A stretch of DNA of 64,000 nucleotides from Candidatus Fimenecus excrementigallinarum (GTDB lineage Bacteria > Bacillota > Clostridia > Oscillospirales > Acutalibacteraceae): positions 1 through 64,000 of the forward strand of contig DVMW01000037.1 of NCBI GenBank assembly GCA_018714805.1, written 5' to 3'. The notes under the pieces were generated by a model that saw nothing but the letters and a program-made list of their open reading frames with translations, was not told the DNA's origin and did no database searches. The number at the start of each line of letters is the position of its first letter. Positions within the stretch are counted from its first letter, which is position 1. Of the stretch, positions 8,099-16,424 are shown piece by piece. The position numbers were made by a program, and so were the translations under genes.

Positions 8099-9827
8099 CG
8101 CCGTCCCCTCCCCGCATCTGCGTCGCATAAAGCTCCTGGTAGATTGGGTCGCTTTTGAGAAGCGTCTCGTGCGTCCCGACGGCGTGTACGCGCCCGTCGT
8201 CGAGCACCACAATCTGGTCGCTGTGCATCACCGAGGAAATGCGCTGCGCGATGATGATTTTCGTCATGTTCCGCAAAGCGGAAAGCGTCGCGCGGATGTC
8301 CGCCTCCGTCGCGGTGTCCACCGCGCTGGTCGCATCGTCGAAGATAAGCACCTTCGGCTTTTTCAGCAGCGCGCGGGCAATGCAGAGGCGCTGCTTCTGC
8401 CCGCCGGAAAAATTGACGCCGCCCTGGCCGACCTCCGCGTCGAGGCCCGCCGCGTTTTGCTCCAGAAATTCCGCCGCGCCGGCCGCACGGCAGGCCTCCC
8501 ACAGCTCCGCGTCCGTCGCGTCCCGGTCGCCCCAGCGCAGGTTGTCGCGCACCGTGCCGGAAAACAGGACGTTTTTCTGCAAAACAATGCCGACCGCGTC
8601 GCGCAGCGCCGTCAGGTCGTATTCGCGCACATTGCGGCCGCCGACGCAGACCATGCCTTCGCTTACGTCATACAGGCGCGGTATAAGCTGCACAAGCGTC
8701 GTTTTGGCCGACCCCGTGCCGCCCAAAATCCCTATCGTCTGCCCGGCGCCGAAGTGCAACTCCACATCGCGCAGCGCAAATTCACGCGCGTCGGCGTGGT
8801 ACTTGAACGAAACGTGATAAAAATCCACGCTGCCGTCCTCCACCTCGGTGCGCGCCGCTTCGGGCGACACGAGCCCGACGGGCTCGGTGAGCACCTCGCC
8901 GATGCGGTGCGCGCTCGCAAGCGACCGCGTCAGCAGCAGAAAGGCGTTGGAAATCATCATAATGGAATTCATGACCTGCAAAACGTAGCTGAGAAAGCCC
9001 GTCAGCTCGCCCACCTGCAGCTCGCCGCCCAGAATCATGTTCCCGCCGAACCACATCAAAAGCGTAATGGTCACATACATCACGCATTGCAGCGTCGGCA
9101 TATTGAGCACCGCCAGGCGGAAGGTCCGCTGGCTTGTTTTGGTCAGGTTTTCGTTGACGGCGCAAAACTTTTCCGCCTCATAGTCGCCGCGGACATACGC
9201 CTTTACCGCGCGAATCGCGGTCAGGTTTTCCTCCACCACGTGGTTCAGGCGGTCGACCGCCTTTTGCAGCACCGTATACATCGGCGCGACCCGGCGGACG
9301 ATGAAAAGCAGCACGACCGCCAAAAGCGGCGCGCAGACGAAAAAGACGACCGAAAGGCGCGCGTTCATGTAAACCGAAAGCCCAAGCCCCATGACAAGCA
9401 TGATGGGGCTGCGCGCAAGCGGCCGCAGCCCGCCGTTGACCGCGTTTTGCAGGACGGTTACATCCGTCGTCATGCGCGTGACCAGCGAAGCCGAATCGAA
9501 CCGGTCCAGATTGGAAAAGGCGAACTGCTGCACCTTCTCATACTCGGCCTCCCGGATGTTCGCGCCCCAGCCGTAAGCCGCGCGGGCCGCAAAGCGCGCA
9601 TACAAAAGCCCCGTCACAAGCGACAGCAGCGCGCAGACGGCCATCTGCACGCCCTTGTGCAGGATATACGGCACGTCGCGGTTCATCACGCCCTCGTCTA
9701 TTAAATCCGCCATCAAGATGGGAATGACCAGCTCAAACGCCGTTTCCACAAGCACAAGCAGCCCGCCCAAGTACAGGTCCTTTTTGTACGTGCCGAAGCA
9801 GCGAAACAGACGCTTCAGCTCTCCCAT
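8076..9827 (-). CDS. ABC exporter half-transporter, degenerate ATPase subunit
   Basis: The 583-residue partner of the next gene has a six-helix membrane domain and an ATPase domain. Two departures from consensus are visible. Walker A reads GGTGSAKT near residue 370, with Ala where the last Gly of GxxGxGKT is expected. Walker B ends FDDATS near 494, with Asp in place of the catalytic Glu. Asp at this position is typical of the non-hydrolysing site of heterodimeric exporters; the Ala is less usual. The signature SGGQKQR is normal. The start overlaps the end of the MarR gene by 13 bases, placing it second in that operon. Confidence 0.9.
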   Translation of the reverse strand: MGELKRLFRCFGTYKKDLYLGGLLVLVETAFELVIPILMADLIDEGVMNRDVPYILHKGVQMAVCALLSLVTGLLYARFAARAAYGWGANIREAEYEKVQQFAFSNLDRFDSASLVTRMTTDVTVLQNAVNGGLRPLARSPIMLVMGLGLSVYMNARLSVVFFVCAPLLAVVLLFIVRRVAPMYTVLQKAVDRLNHVVEENLTAIRAVKAYVRGDYEAEKFCAVNENLTKTSQRTFRLAVLNMPTLQCVMYVTITLLMWFGGNMILGGELQVGELTGFLSYVLQVMNSIMMISNAFLLLTRSLASAHRIGEVLTEPVGLVSPEAARTEVEDGSVDFYHVSFKYHADAREFALRDVELHFGAGQTIGILGGTGSAKTTLVQLIPRLYDVSEGMVCVGGRNVREYDLTALRDAVGIVLQKNVLFSGTVRDNLRWGDRDATDAELWEACRAAGAAEFLEQNAAGLDAEVGQGGVNFSGGQKQRLCIARALLKKPKVLIFDDATSAVDTATEADIRATLSALRNMTKIIIAQRISSVMHSDQIVVLDDGRVHAVGTHETLLKSDPIYQELYATQMRGGDGDGQNNQL

Positions 9828-10258
9828 GGCGCTTTCTCCTGCCCATCATGCAGATTGCGGTACGCGCGCTCCAAAAGCGCAGCGAACTGCGCTTGTTCCG
9901 CTTCGGAAAAGCCGCGAAGCATTCTGTCCTGCGTTTCCCGGCACGCCTTCTCCCAGCCGGCGCACGCGGTCTCGCCCGCCGACGTCAGATACAGCCGCGC
10001 GCCGCGCCGGCTCTCTTTGTCCTGGCGGCGCTCCATAAAGCCGGCTTTTTCGAGCGCATCGAGCATCCTCGACACGGCCGCCGGGTCAATCTCATAATAG
10101 GCGGCCAGCTCCTTCGGGCGGCACCCCGGGTGTTCGGCCGTATACGCAAGCAGCTTCGGCTGTCCGGACCCGAGCCCAAGCGCAAAAAGCCGCGGGCGCA
10201 GGAAGCTGCGCTGCGCGTGAAACGCACGGTACAGCAGAAAATGAAAGGTCGTTTCCAA
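9815..10258 (-). CDS. MarR-family transcriptional regulator
   Basis: The 147-residue protein has a central winged helix (about residues 40-105): PKELAAYYEIDPAAVSRMLDALEKAGFMERR is the recognition region with the adjacent wing, flanked by dimerisation helices. It probably represses its own operon, which continues into the ABC exporter and phosphoesterase. The TTG at 10258 is preferred because AAGGAGGGG precedes it at good spacing; the further-upstream start at 10303 would lie in the operator. Two palindromes stand between the -10 box and the ribosome binding site. The inducing ligand is unknown and may be a substrate of the pump. Confidence 0.88.
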   Translation of the reverse strand: METTFHFLLYRAFHAQRSFLRPRLFALGLGSGQPKLLAYTAEHPGCRPKELAAYYEIDPAAVSRMLDALEKAGFMERRQDKESRRGARLYLTSAGETACAGWEKACRETQDRMLRGFSEAEQAQFAALLERAYRNLHDGQEKAPWES

Positions 10259-10276
10259 AGCAGGCCCCTCCTTTAT

Positions 10277-10330
10277 TTGACATATCAATAATTGACAAGT
10301 CAATTATACCCGCATTTTACGCGGTGTCAA
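10277..10330 (-). promoter_or_regulatory. Promoter and twin operator of the marR-exporter operon
   Basis: On the minus strand: TTGACA (complement of 10325-10330), 16-base spacer, TATAAT (complement of 10303-10308). Just downstream lie the perfect palindrome ATTGAC-AA-GTCAAT (10291-10304) and a second, TTGA-CATA-TCAA (10277-10288). This is a classic arrangement for autorepression by a MarR dimer. Confidence 0.8.
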
Positions 10331-10355
10331 GCGGTTCCACGCAAAAAGACGCAGA

Positions 10356-10389
10356 AAAACCGGCCGCCTCCGGGGAAGCGGCCGGTTTT
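10356..10389 (-). terminator. Terminator after ilvB
   Basis: AAAACCGGCCGC (10356-10367) pairs with GCGGCCGGTTTT (10378-10389). On the minus strand it follows the ilvB stop by nine bases and ends in T residues. Confidence 0.85.
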
Positions 10390-10397
10390 GCGGCAGG

Positions 10398-12107
10398 TCA
10401 GGCCTGCTCGTTTTTGTAGCATTGCTTTTCACAGGTCGCGCAGGAATCGGCCAGCAAAATGTCCTCCACCGTCGCACCCGCCGGAATCATCGGCACAACG
10501 CGCGCGTCCTTCGGGATGTCGCAGTCAATCCAGACCGGACCGTCGGCAAGCTGCGCCGCCTTGTAAGCGGCCTTAAACGCCTCAATCGTCTGCACGTGGT
10601 AGCCCTTGCCGCCGAAGCCCTCAATCACCTTGACAAAATCCGTTTTGCGCTCGGGGTCGGTCTGCGAATAGCGTTTGCCGTAAAAGCAGGTCTGCCATTG
10701 GCGCACCATGCCGAGCACGCGGTTGTCGAAAATCACGGTGATGATGGGCAAATGGTTGCTGACCGCCGTACACGCCTCGTTGAGGTTCATGTGGAACGAA
10801 CCGTCGCCGGTGATATGCACCACGCGCTTTTCGGGATGCGCAATCTGCGCGCCGATGGCCGCGCCGTAGCCGTAGCCCATAGTGCCGAGGCCGCCGCTTG
10901 TCAGGAAATTGCGGGACTTTGTGTGGGACAGGTACTGCGCCGCCCACATCTGGTGCTGGCCGACGTCGGTGACGTAGATGGTCTCCTTGTCCGTGCCCTC
11001 GCAAATGGCGCGCACCAGCTGGTGGGGCGTCAAAAATTCGTCGCTGTCGCGCGGGATATAGTCCCGCTTTTTATATTCCTCCAGCGTTTGCAGCCACGCG
11101 TCGTGCGAGCCCTTTTTCAGCAGGGGCAGAAGCGCCGTCAGCACCGTTTTCACGTCGCCGGTCAGGTATTCGTCCACGCGGACGTTCTTGTTGATTTCGC
11201 TTGTGTCAATATCAATCTGCACAACCGCCGCATGGGACGCAAAGCGGTCGGGGTCGAGCGCCACACGGTCGGAAAACCGCGTGCCAATCGCCAAAAGCAG
11301 GTCCGCCTCGTCAATCGCCTTATTGGTCACAAGGCTGCCGTGCATCCCCACAAGACCGTAGTTGAGCGGCTCGTCATAGCCGAGCACGCCGGTGCCCATA
11401 AGCGTGTGGCAGGCAGGCGCGCCGGTCGTTTCGACCACGGCGCGCGTAATCTCCGCCGCGTCCGCCGCCGCGACGCCGCCACCGATTTCAATCACCGGGC
11501 GTTCGGCGCGGTTGATAAGGTCCGCCACGCGCCGCAGCTTTTCGGGGTCGAGCATCGTCTCGTCCAGCACGGACACGGGCGCCTTACGCTCAAATTCCGT
11601 GACCGCGGCGGTCACGTCCTTCGGGATATCCACAAGCACCGGACCCTTGCGGCCGGACTGCGCAATCTGGAACGCTTCGCGCAAGATGGGCGCGAGCTCC
11701 GAAATGTTCTGCACCATGAAATTGTGCTTCGTAATGGGCATGGTGATGCCCGTGATATAGACCTCCTGGAACGCGTCGCGGCCAATCAGCGACGTGCCGA
11801 CGTTGCCGGTGATGGCGACCATCGGCACCGAGTCCATATACGCCGTCGCAATCCCCGTAACCAGGTTCGTCGCACCCGGTCCGCTTGTGGCGAGCACCAC
11901 GCCGGTCTTGCCGGTCGAACGCGCATAGCCGTCCGCCGCGTGCGCCGCGCCCTGCTCGTGCGCCGTCAGGACGTGATGAATCCTGTCGCGGTATTTGTAC
12001 AGCGCGTCGTAAATATTGAGGACGGCGCCGCCGGGATACCCGAAAATGGTATCCACCCCCTGCTCCAAGAGCACCTCGGCAATGATGTCTGAACCGTTCA
12101 GTTTCAT
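10398..12107 (-). CDS. ilvB: Acetolactate synthase large (catalytic) subunit
   Basis: The 569-residue ThDP enzyme condenses pyruvate with pyruvate or 2-oxobutyrate, the first common step of valine/leucine and isoleucine synthesis. Glu51 in TAHEQGAAHAADGYA activates the thiamine ring. The ThDP-binding motif runs from GDGSFHMN to IFDN near residues 436-464. Length fits the anabolic class. Unusually, the C-terminus ends with a cysteine cluster, CATCEKQC (Cys556, Cys559, Cys563). The regulatory subunit gene ilvN is not adjacent but lies 16 kb away at 27844. The gene has its own promoter and terminator, with a leader of only about 30 bases, too short for a T-box or attenuator. Confidence 0.96.
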   Translation of the reverse strand: MKLNGSDIIAEVLLEQGVDTIFGYPGGAVLNIYDALYKYRDRIHHVLTAHEQGAAHAADGYARSTGKTGVVLATSGPGATNLVTGIATAYMDSVPMVAITGNVGTSLIGRDAFQEVYITGITMPITKHNFMVQNISELAPILREAFQIAQSGRKGPVLVDIPKDVTAAVTEFERKAPVSVLDETMLDPEKLRRVADLINRAERPVIEIGGGVAAADAAEITRAVVETTGAPACHTLMGTGVLGYDEPLNYGLVGMHGSLVTNKAIDEADLLLAIGTRFSDRVALDPDRFASHAAVVQIDIDTSEINKNVRVDEYLTGDVKTVLTALLPLLKKGSHDAWLQTLEEYKKRDYIPRDSDEFLTPHQLVRAICEGTDKETIYVTDVGQHQMWAAQYLSHTKSRNFLTSGGLGTMGYGYGAAIGAQIAHPEKRVVHITGDGSFHMNLNEACTAVSNHLPIITVIFDNRVLGMVRQWQTCFYGKRYSQTDPERKTDFVKVIEGFGGKGYHVQTIEAFKAAYKAAQLADGPVWIDCDIPKDARVVPMIPAGATVEDILLADSCATCEKQCYKNEQA

Positions 12108-12143
12108 ATCGTTCTCACTCAGTTCGCAATAGGATTTCAGTCT

Positions 12144-12172
12144 ATTTTAATCCCAAATCCGGCAAAAGTCAA
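12144..12172 (-). promoter_or_regulatory. Promoter of ilvB
   Basis: On the minus strand TTGACT (complement of 12167-12172), 17-base spacer, TAAAAT (complement of 12144-12149). The start site would be about 30 bases before the ilvB ATG. Confidence 0.65.
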
Positions 12173-12192
12173 CAGCCTGTGCAAACAGCGGC

Positions 12193-12870
12193 CTATAATC
12201 CGTATTTTTGCCGCAGACGCTCGAAAACGCGCCCGACGGGCCGCGCGAGCACCAGCAGAAACACGACGTTTGACACGGCGTATACCGCCATAAATCCGGC
12301 CGAAGAAACGGCTGCCGCAGCATAGCGCGACAGGCGGAAGCCGCCGTCCCACCAGAGCACCGTCCACACGTCCATCACCAGGGAAAACAGCGCGCCGGAA
12401 AACGCGCCGTACAAAAGGAGCGCTGCGCGGCTTTTTTGCAAGGGCTTCGCAAGCAGGCCGGCCAAAAAGCCGACCATCCCCCACGCGAACATTTGCAGCG
12501 GCGTCCAGGGGCCCTGCCCGAAATAAAAATTGGACAGCAGCGCCGACAGCGCGCCGGTCATAAAGCCCGCCTGGGGGCCGAAATACATGGCGGTCAGCAC
12601 CACAAGCGCCGTCACGGGCTTAAAGCCGGGCAGCGCGGCGAAAAGCACGCGCCCGGCGACGGACAGCGCCGTCATGACCGCCAGCAGCGCAAGCCTTTGG
12701 GCGTTGGCGCGCCCTTTTTCAAAGGACAGAAAAAACGGGACGCAGGAGAGCGCCGCCGCGCAAAGGCAAATCCAGGCGTATTTCTGCGCGCCGAACAAAA
12801 GGTATCCCGCGGCAAGGACAAGCGGCACGCCCGCAACCGGCAAAAGGACAGACAAAACGCGTTTCAGCAT
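12193..12870 (-). CDS. ECF transporter substrate-binding S component
   Basis: The 225-residue integral membrane protein has about six helices. The stretch from residue 62 onward (ALLAVMTALSVAGR, then FKPVTALVVL, GPQAGFMTGALSALLSNF and GPWTPLQMFAWG) matches the pattern of PF12822-like ECF S components. It would capture a vitamin-type micronutrient outside the cell and hand it to the T/A module encoded just upstream. The ATG at 12870 overlaps the ATPase stop by seven bases. The frame is open far upstream inside the ATPase gene, but that extension is a shadow. Substrate not identifiable; no riboswitch precedes the operon. Confidence 0.85.
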   Translation of the reverse strand: MLKRVLSVLLPVAGVPLVLAAGYLLFGAQKYAWICLCAAALSCVPFFLSFEKGRANAQRLALLAVMTALSVAGRVLFAALPGFKPVTALVVLTAMYFGPQAGFMTGALSALLSNFYFGQGPWTPLQMFAWGMVGFLAGLLAKPLQKSRAALLLYGAFSGALFSLVMDVWTVLWWDGGFRLSRYAAAAVSSAGFMAVYAVSNVVFLLVLARPVGRVFERLRQKYGL

Positions 12871-14498
12871 GGCGCGTCCGCCTTTCCCGTACAGCGCGCC
12901 GCAACCGCCGCGCAGGTGACGGCCCGCGGGCACAGGTCGTGCGCTATCCGGGCGGCCGCCGTCGTATAAAAGCTGTTTTCCGAGAAAAAGTCCGCCGGCG
13001 TCCCGGCGCCGACCATGTCGCCGTCGAACAGCAGCGCGCAGCGGTCCGCCGCCGCGGCGGCAAACTCGACGTCGTGCGTCACCAGAAGCACGCAGACGCC
13101 CTGCGCCGCAAGCTGCCGCAGCAGCGCGCGCAGTTCCCGTTTGCAGGCTGCGTCGAGCCCCTTGGTCGGCTCGTCTAAAAGCAGCAGCTCCGGCTCTGTC
13201 AGAAGCGCCTTTGCCAGCGCGCACCGCTGCCGCTCCCCGCCGCTGACGTCGTAAGGGTGGCGGTCCAGAAGCGGCTCGACACGCATCCGGCGCGCAGCCT
13301 CCCGGACGCGCGCTTCCCGCTCTGCGGCGGGCACGCCGAGCACCTCCAGCAAAAGCAGCAGGTCCTGCCGCACGGTTTCCTCCGTGAACAGCAGCCGCAC
13401 CTCCTGCGGCAAAAGCGCGGCTTTGCGCGCCTTGTCCGACAAAATCCGGCCGCGCCAGGGCTTTTTTGCCCCGGCAAGCAGCTGCAAAAGCGTCGTCTTG
13501 CCCGCGCCGTTGCCCCCGAGCACGCAGCAAATCTCCCCGCGGTACAGGTCAAAGCAAAGGCCGCGCAGCACGTCCGGCTCTTTTTTGGCGTAGCGGAACC
13601 AGACGTCGCGCAGCTTGACAAGCGGCTTTTGCGGCGGCTTCGGCGCTTCGGGCGCGGGCGGCCTGTCAAACCGGAACCGCTGCAAAAAGCGTTTTCCCTC
13701 GCGCACCGTAAGCGGGCATTCCCCCTCGCCGCCGAGCCGCTTAAACAGCCGCGCCGCGCCCGGCAGCGCGTCGCACATGGCGTTTTCCGGCTCCCGGCAA
13801 AGCGCTTCGGCAACGCAGCGGGGCGCGCCGTTTGCCGCAAGGCGCCCGCCGCGCAGCAGCAGCACCCGGTCGGCAAGCGGGAACGCCTCCTCGAGCCGGT
13901 GCTCGGAAAGCAGGATGGTCAGCCCCAGCTCCCGGTTGAGCCGGTGCAGCGTTTGCAGAAATTCCGACGCCGCGACGGGGTCGAGCTGCGCGGTCGGCTC
14001 GTCGAGCAGCAGAACGTCCGGCCGCATAACCAGCACCGCCGCCAGGTTCAAAAGCTGCTTTTGCCCGCCGGAAAGCGTGTGCGTCTCCTGCCGCAGCCAG
14101 TTCTGGATGCCGAGCCAGGCGGCGGTCTCCGCCATGCGCCGACGGATGACCGCGGGCGGCAGCCCCAGGTTTTCCGCGCCGAAGGCAAGCTCGCCGAACA
14201 CCCGGTCCGTCACAATCTGCGCCTCCGGGTCCTGCCAAACAAAGCCGAGCTTTGCCGCGCTGTCCCGCGCCGAAAGCGCGGACTGCGGCTGCCCGAAGCA
14301 CCAAATGTCCCCGCGCAGGCTGCCGCGCGGGGCAAGCTCCCGCTTGAAAAGGCGCAAAAGCGTCGTTTTGCCGCAGCCGGTCTCCCCGCAAAGCACAACA
14401 AACTCCCCGGCGCGCACGGAAAACGTCACGTCGGACAGCGCCGCCTTCTCCTCACCCGGATAAGCAAAGCTTATATTTTCGACTCGCAGTATTTCCAT
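12864..14498 (-). CDS. ECF transporter ATPase, two ATPase domains fused (A-A')
   Basis: The 544-residue protein carries two complete ABC ATPase domains in tandem. The first has CGETGCGKTT (residues 38-46) and signature LSGGQKQ near 144, with Walker B VLLLDEPTAQLD. The second has GGNGAGKTT near 332, signature VSGGERQR near 421, and LLLLDEPTKGLD. A Pro-rich linker near residue 285 joins them. ECF modules usually use two separate ATPases; fused versions are known. ATG 14498 was chosen; a GTG at 14513 is an alternative. The gene overlaps the T component (28 bases) and the S component (7 bases), so all three are translationally coupled. Confidence 0.92.
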   Translation of the reverse strand: MEILRVENISFAYPGEEKAALSDVTFSVRAGEFVVLCGETGCGKTTLLRLFKRELAPRGSLRGDIWCFGQPQSALSARDSAAKLGFVWQDPEAQIVTDRVFGELAFGAENLGLPPAVIRRRMAETAAWLGIQNWLRQETHTLSGGQKQLLNLAAVLVMRPDVLLLDEPTAQLDPVAASEFLQTLHRLNRELGLTILLSEHRLEEAFPLADRVLLLRGGRLAANGAPRCVAEALCREPENAMCDALPGAARLFKRLGGEGECPLTVREGKRFLQRFRFDRPPAPEAPKPPQKPLVKLRDVWFRYAKKEPDVLRGLCFDLYRGEICCVLGGNGAGKTTLLQLLAGAKKPWRGRILSDKARKAALLPQEVRLLFTEETVRQDLLLLLEVLGVPAAEREARVREAARRMRVEPLLDRHPYDVSGGERQRCALAKALLTEPELLLLDEPTKGLDAACKRELRALLRQLAAQGVCVLLVTHDVEFAAAAADRCALLFDGDMVGAGTPADFFSENSFYTTAAARIAHDLCPRAVTCAAVAARCTGKADAPC

Positions 14499-15337
14499 GC
14501 CGCCAGTTTCCACCCTTCATAGATTGCCGGCCAAAACGCCAGCACGCCGAACGCCGCGCACAGCCATACGCTCCGGCCGTTCGGGAACAGCGCCGATGCG
14601 CGCGGATAAAAGGAATAGGACAGCCCGCCGCCCGCCGCGAGCGCCGCCGCCGTGCTAAAAAGCATAAGCCCCAGCGTAAGCGCGTCGCCGAAAGAAAGGC
14701 GGTGCAAAGCGCTGCGCGTCCGGCCGCGCAGCGCGAACCCGCGCGCCTGCATGGAGGCGGCCGTTTCCATCGCGCTTTCCAGCGACAGACTCAGCACCGA
14801 CGCAAGCACGCGCAGCTTGCCGCGCACCCGCCCGCGCCCGGTCGCCGCCGTTTGCAGGCCGAGCGAGGTCTGCGCGCCGTCCGCCTCGCGCAGGCGGACA
14901 AGCAGCAGCGGCACAAAGCGCAGCGCCATGCAAAGCGTCAAAATCAGCCGCGGACAGCGCTTCCCGAACAGGTACAGCCATTGCTCCGCGGGCAGCACCC
15001 GCAGATAAATCCCGCACCAGAGCAGCGCCGCGCCGAGCGACACGCTTTGCATCACGCCGTAAAGCAGCGCCTCGAGCGTGACGGGGCGGTCAAACAGCCA
15101 GAACAAAACCGTAACCCCGTCGTCAACGAACAGCGGGTTGCATAAGGCGAGCAGGACAAAGAACGGCAGCGCGCGCACGGCAGCGCGCAGAAGGCCGCGT
15201 TCGAACGCCGCAAAGCAGAGCGCGCCGAGCAGCGAAAGCAGGCGCACAACGGGGTGGCCGGCGAAGACCGTCAAAAGCAGCACCGACAAAAAGCCAAAGC
15301 AGAGCACGCCGGGGTGCAGCCGGCTGTACGCTTGCAT
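14471..15337 (-). CDS. ECF transporter T component (CbiQ/EcfT family)
   Basis: The 288-residue transmembrane scaffold joins the S component to the ATPases. Hydrophobic helices alternate with a cytosolic helical region that includes AMETAASMQARGF, the coupling-helix motif (A-R-G type) typical of EcfT/CbiQ. The ATG at 15337 follows AAGGAGGG. It is the first gene of the T-AA'-S operon and has its own promoter at 15370-15399. The complete set in one operon suggests a dedicated (group I) transporter rather than a shared module. Confidence 0.9.
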   Translation of the reverse strand: MQAYSRLHPGVLCFGFLSVLLLTVFAGHPVVRLLSLLGALCFAAFERGLLRAAVRALPFFVLLALCNPLFVDDGVTVLFWLFDRPVTLEALLYGVMQSVSLGAALLWCGIYLRVLPAEQWLYLFGKRCPRLILTLCMALRFVPLLLVRLREADGAQTSLGLQTAATGRGRVRGKLRVLASVLSLSLESAMETAASMQARGFALRGRTRSALHRLSFGDALTLGLMLFSTAAALAAGGGLSYSFYPRASALFPNGRSVWLCAAFGVLAFWPAIYEGWKLAAWKYCESKI

Positions 15338-15369
15338 ACGCGTCCCTCCTTTTTCGAACGGATTGGTTC

Positions 15370-15399
15370 AGTATACCGCATTTTACACAACACAAGCAA
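15370..15399 (-). promoter_or_regulatory. Promoter of the ECF operon
   Basis: On the minus strand TTGCTT (complement of 15394-15399), 18-base spacer, TATACT (complement of 15370-15375). The leader is about 30 bases, too short for a riboswitch. Confidence 0.6.
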
Positions 15400-15428
15400 G
15401 CTTTTCTGTGGAAATTTTGGCGTTTCGC

Positions 15429-15457
15429 TTGCTTTTTCCTAAGAAGCGTGGTACGAT
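15429..15457 (+). promoter_or_regulatory. Promoter of the AraC-type regulator gene
   Basis: TTGCTT (15429-15434), 17-base spacer, TACGAT (15452-15457). It points away from the ECF operon promoter; the two are divergent and about 30 bases apart. Confidence 0.55.
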
Positions 15458-15528
15458 ACAACTTGAAATATCAAACCATATTTTCCCGTTTTCTGCGAAT
15501 TCCAGGATGAAAGGTTGGAAAAATCAAC

Positions 15529-16347
15529 ATGATTGAAAATTTTCGGGACTTTTCCCGATTTTTGACGCCGGAGCTCCCCGCCGCGGTCAAAATCGTCGGC
15601 GAAACGGTGGACGGCACGGACTTCTATATTGCGCGCGACAAAAGCGATATGCTGTCGCTCGAATACATCCGCCAGGGCGGCGGGACGCTGGAAATCAACG
15701 GCCAGGTGCTGCACCCGAAGGCCGGCGACGTCTTTTTGCTGACGCTGGACAGCCGGCACGCCTATTACGCGGACCCGGAGGACCCGTGGCGGAAATATTT
15801 CGCCGCCTTCAGCGGGCCGGTGGCGCAGCAGATTATCGAGAGCTATTTGCCGGCGGACACGTACCTGTTCCCGCGCTGCAACGTGGAGGCGTATTTCCGC
15901 GAGATTGTCGAGCTGTGCCTGGACGACGCCGTCCCCTTTTATGAAAAGGCGGACCGCAGCGCCATGGCGCTTTTGAAAATCTGTATGTACATCCGCAACC
16001 AGTCCGTTTTGCAGAACCAGGATTTGGCCGATAAAATTCGCAGCCGCCTGGACTTTTACGTGGAGCACCCGTTCTCCTTAGACGTTCTGTGCAAGGATTT
16101 CAACTATTCCAAGAACCACCTGATTCACGTCTTCCGCGAAAAATTCGGCGTCACGCCGTACCAATACTACTGCACCGTCAAAATTGAAACCGCCAAGCGG
16201 TATTTGCAGGATTCCGCCATGCGCATCGGTGAAATTTCGGATTTGCTGGCCTTTTCCGACCGGCAGTATTTTGCCAGCTGCTTCAAACGCGAGGTCGGCT
16301 GCTCCCCGCGGGAATACCGCAACCGGGTGCGCAAGGGAAAACCGTGA
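15529..16347 (+). CDS. AraC-family transcriptional regulator
   Basis: The 272-residue protein has an N-terminal cupin-like sensor domain (about residues 15-135) and a C-terminal pair of helix-turn-helix motifs (about 170-270). The second HTH shows the family signature EISDLLAFSDRQYFASCFKR with the following GCSPREYR. Such proteins usually respond to sugars or related metabolites and activate neighbouring catabolic or uptake genes. The ATG at 15529 is preceded by a weak AAAGG element. The metallophosphoesterase/MFS pair immediately downstream is its likeliest target; this is inferred from position only. Confidence 0.9.
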   Translation: MIENFRDFSRFLTPELPAAVKIVGETVDGTDFYIARDKSDMLSLEYIRQGGGTLEINGQVLHPKAGDVFLLTLDSRHAYYADPEDPWRKYFAAFSGPVAQQIIESYLPADTYLFPRCNVEAYFREIVELCLDDAVPFYEKADRSAMALLKICMYIRNQSVLQNQDLADKIRSRLDFYVEHPFSLDVLCKDFNYSKNHLIHVFREKFGVTPYQYYCTVKIETAKRYLQDSAMRIGEISDLLAFSDRQYFASCFKREVGCSPREYRNRVRKGKP

Positions 16348-16377
16348 TATTTTATATGTTTTGATTGATAAACCCTC

Positions 16378-16405
16378 TTGTTTGAAAAAATTTTTATGCT
16401 ATTCT
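16378..16405 (+). promoter_or_regulatory. Promoter of the phosphoesterase/MFS operon
   Basis: TTGTTT (16378-16383), 16-base spacer, TATTCT (16400-16405). A TTG start with its ribosome binding site follows 20 bases downstream. Confidence 0.55.
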
Positions 16406-16424
16406 GCTAGACGAGGTGAGCAGC

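Noticed and set aside
12193-13530. A 445-residue single protein spanning the ECF S component and part of the ATPase gene
   Set aside because: The upstream part is an Arg/Ala/Gly shadow in another frame of the ATPase gene; the real S component starts at 12870.
13257-14522. 421-residue plus-strand ORF opposite the ECF ATPase
   Set aside because: No domain; basic, Gln/Arg-rich shadow of a convincing two-domain ATPase.
15338-15400. A vitamin riboswitch before the ECF operon
   Set aside because: The leader between promoter and start is about 30 bases and lacks any known riboswitch core.
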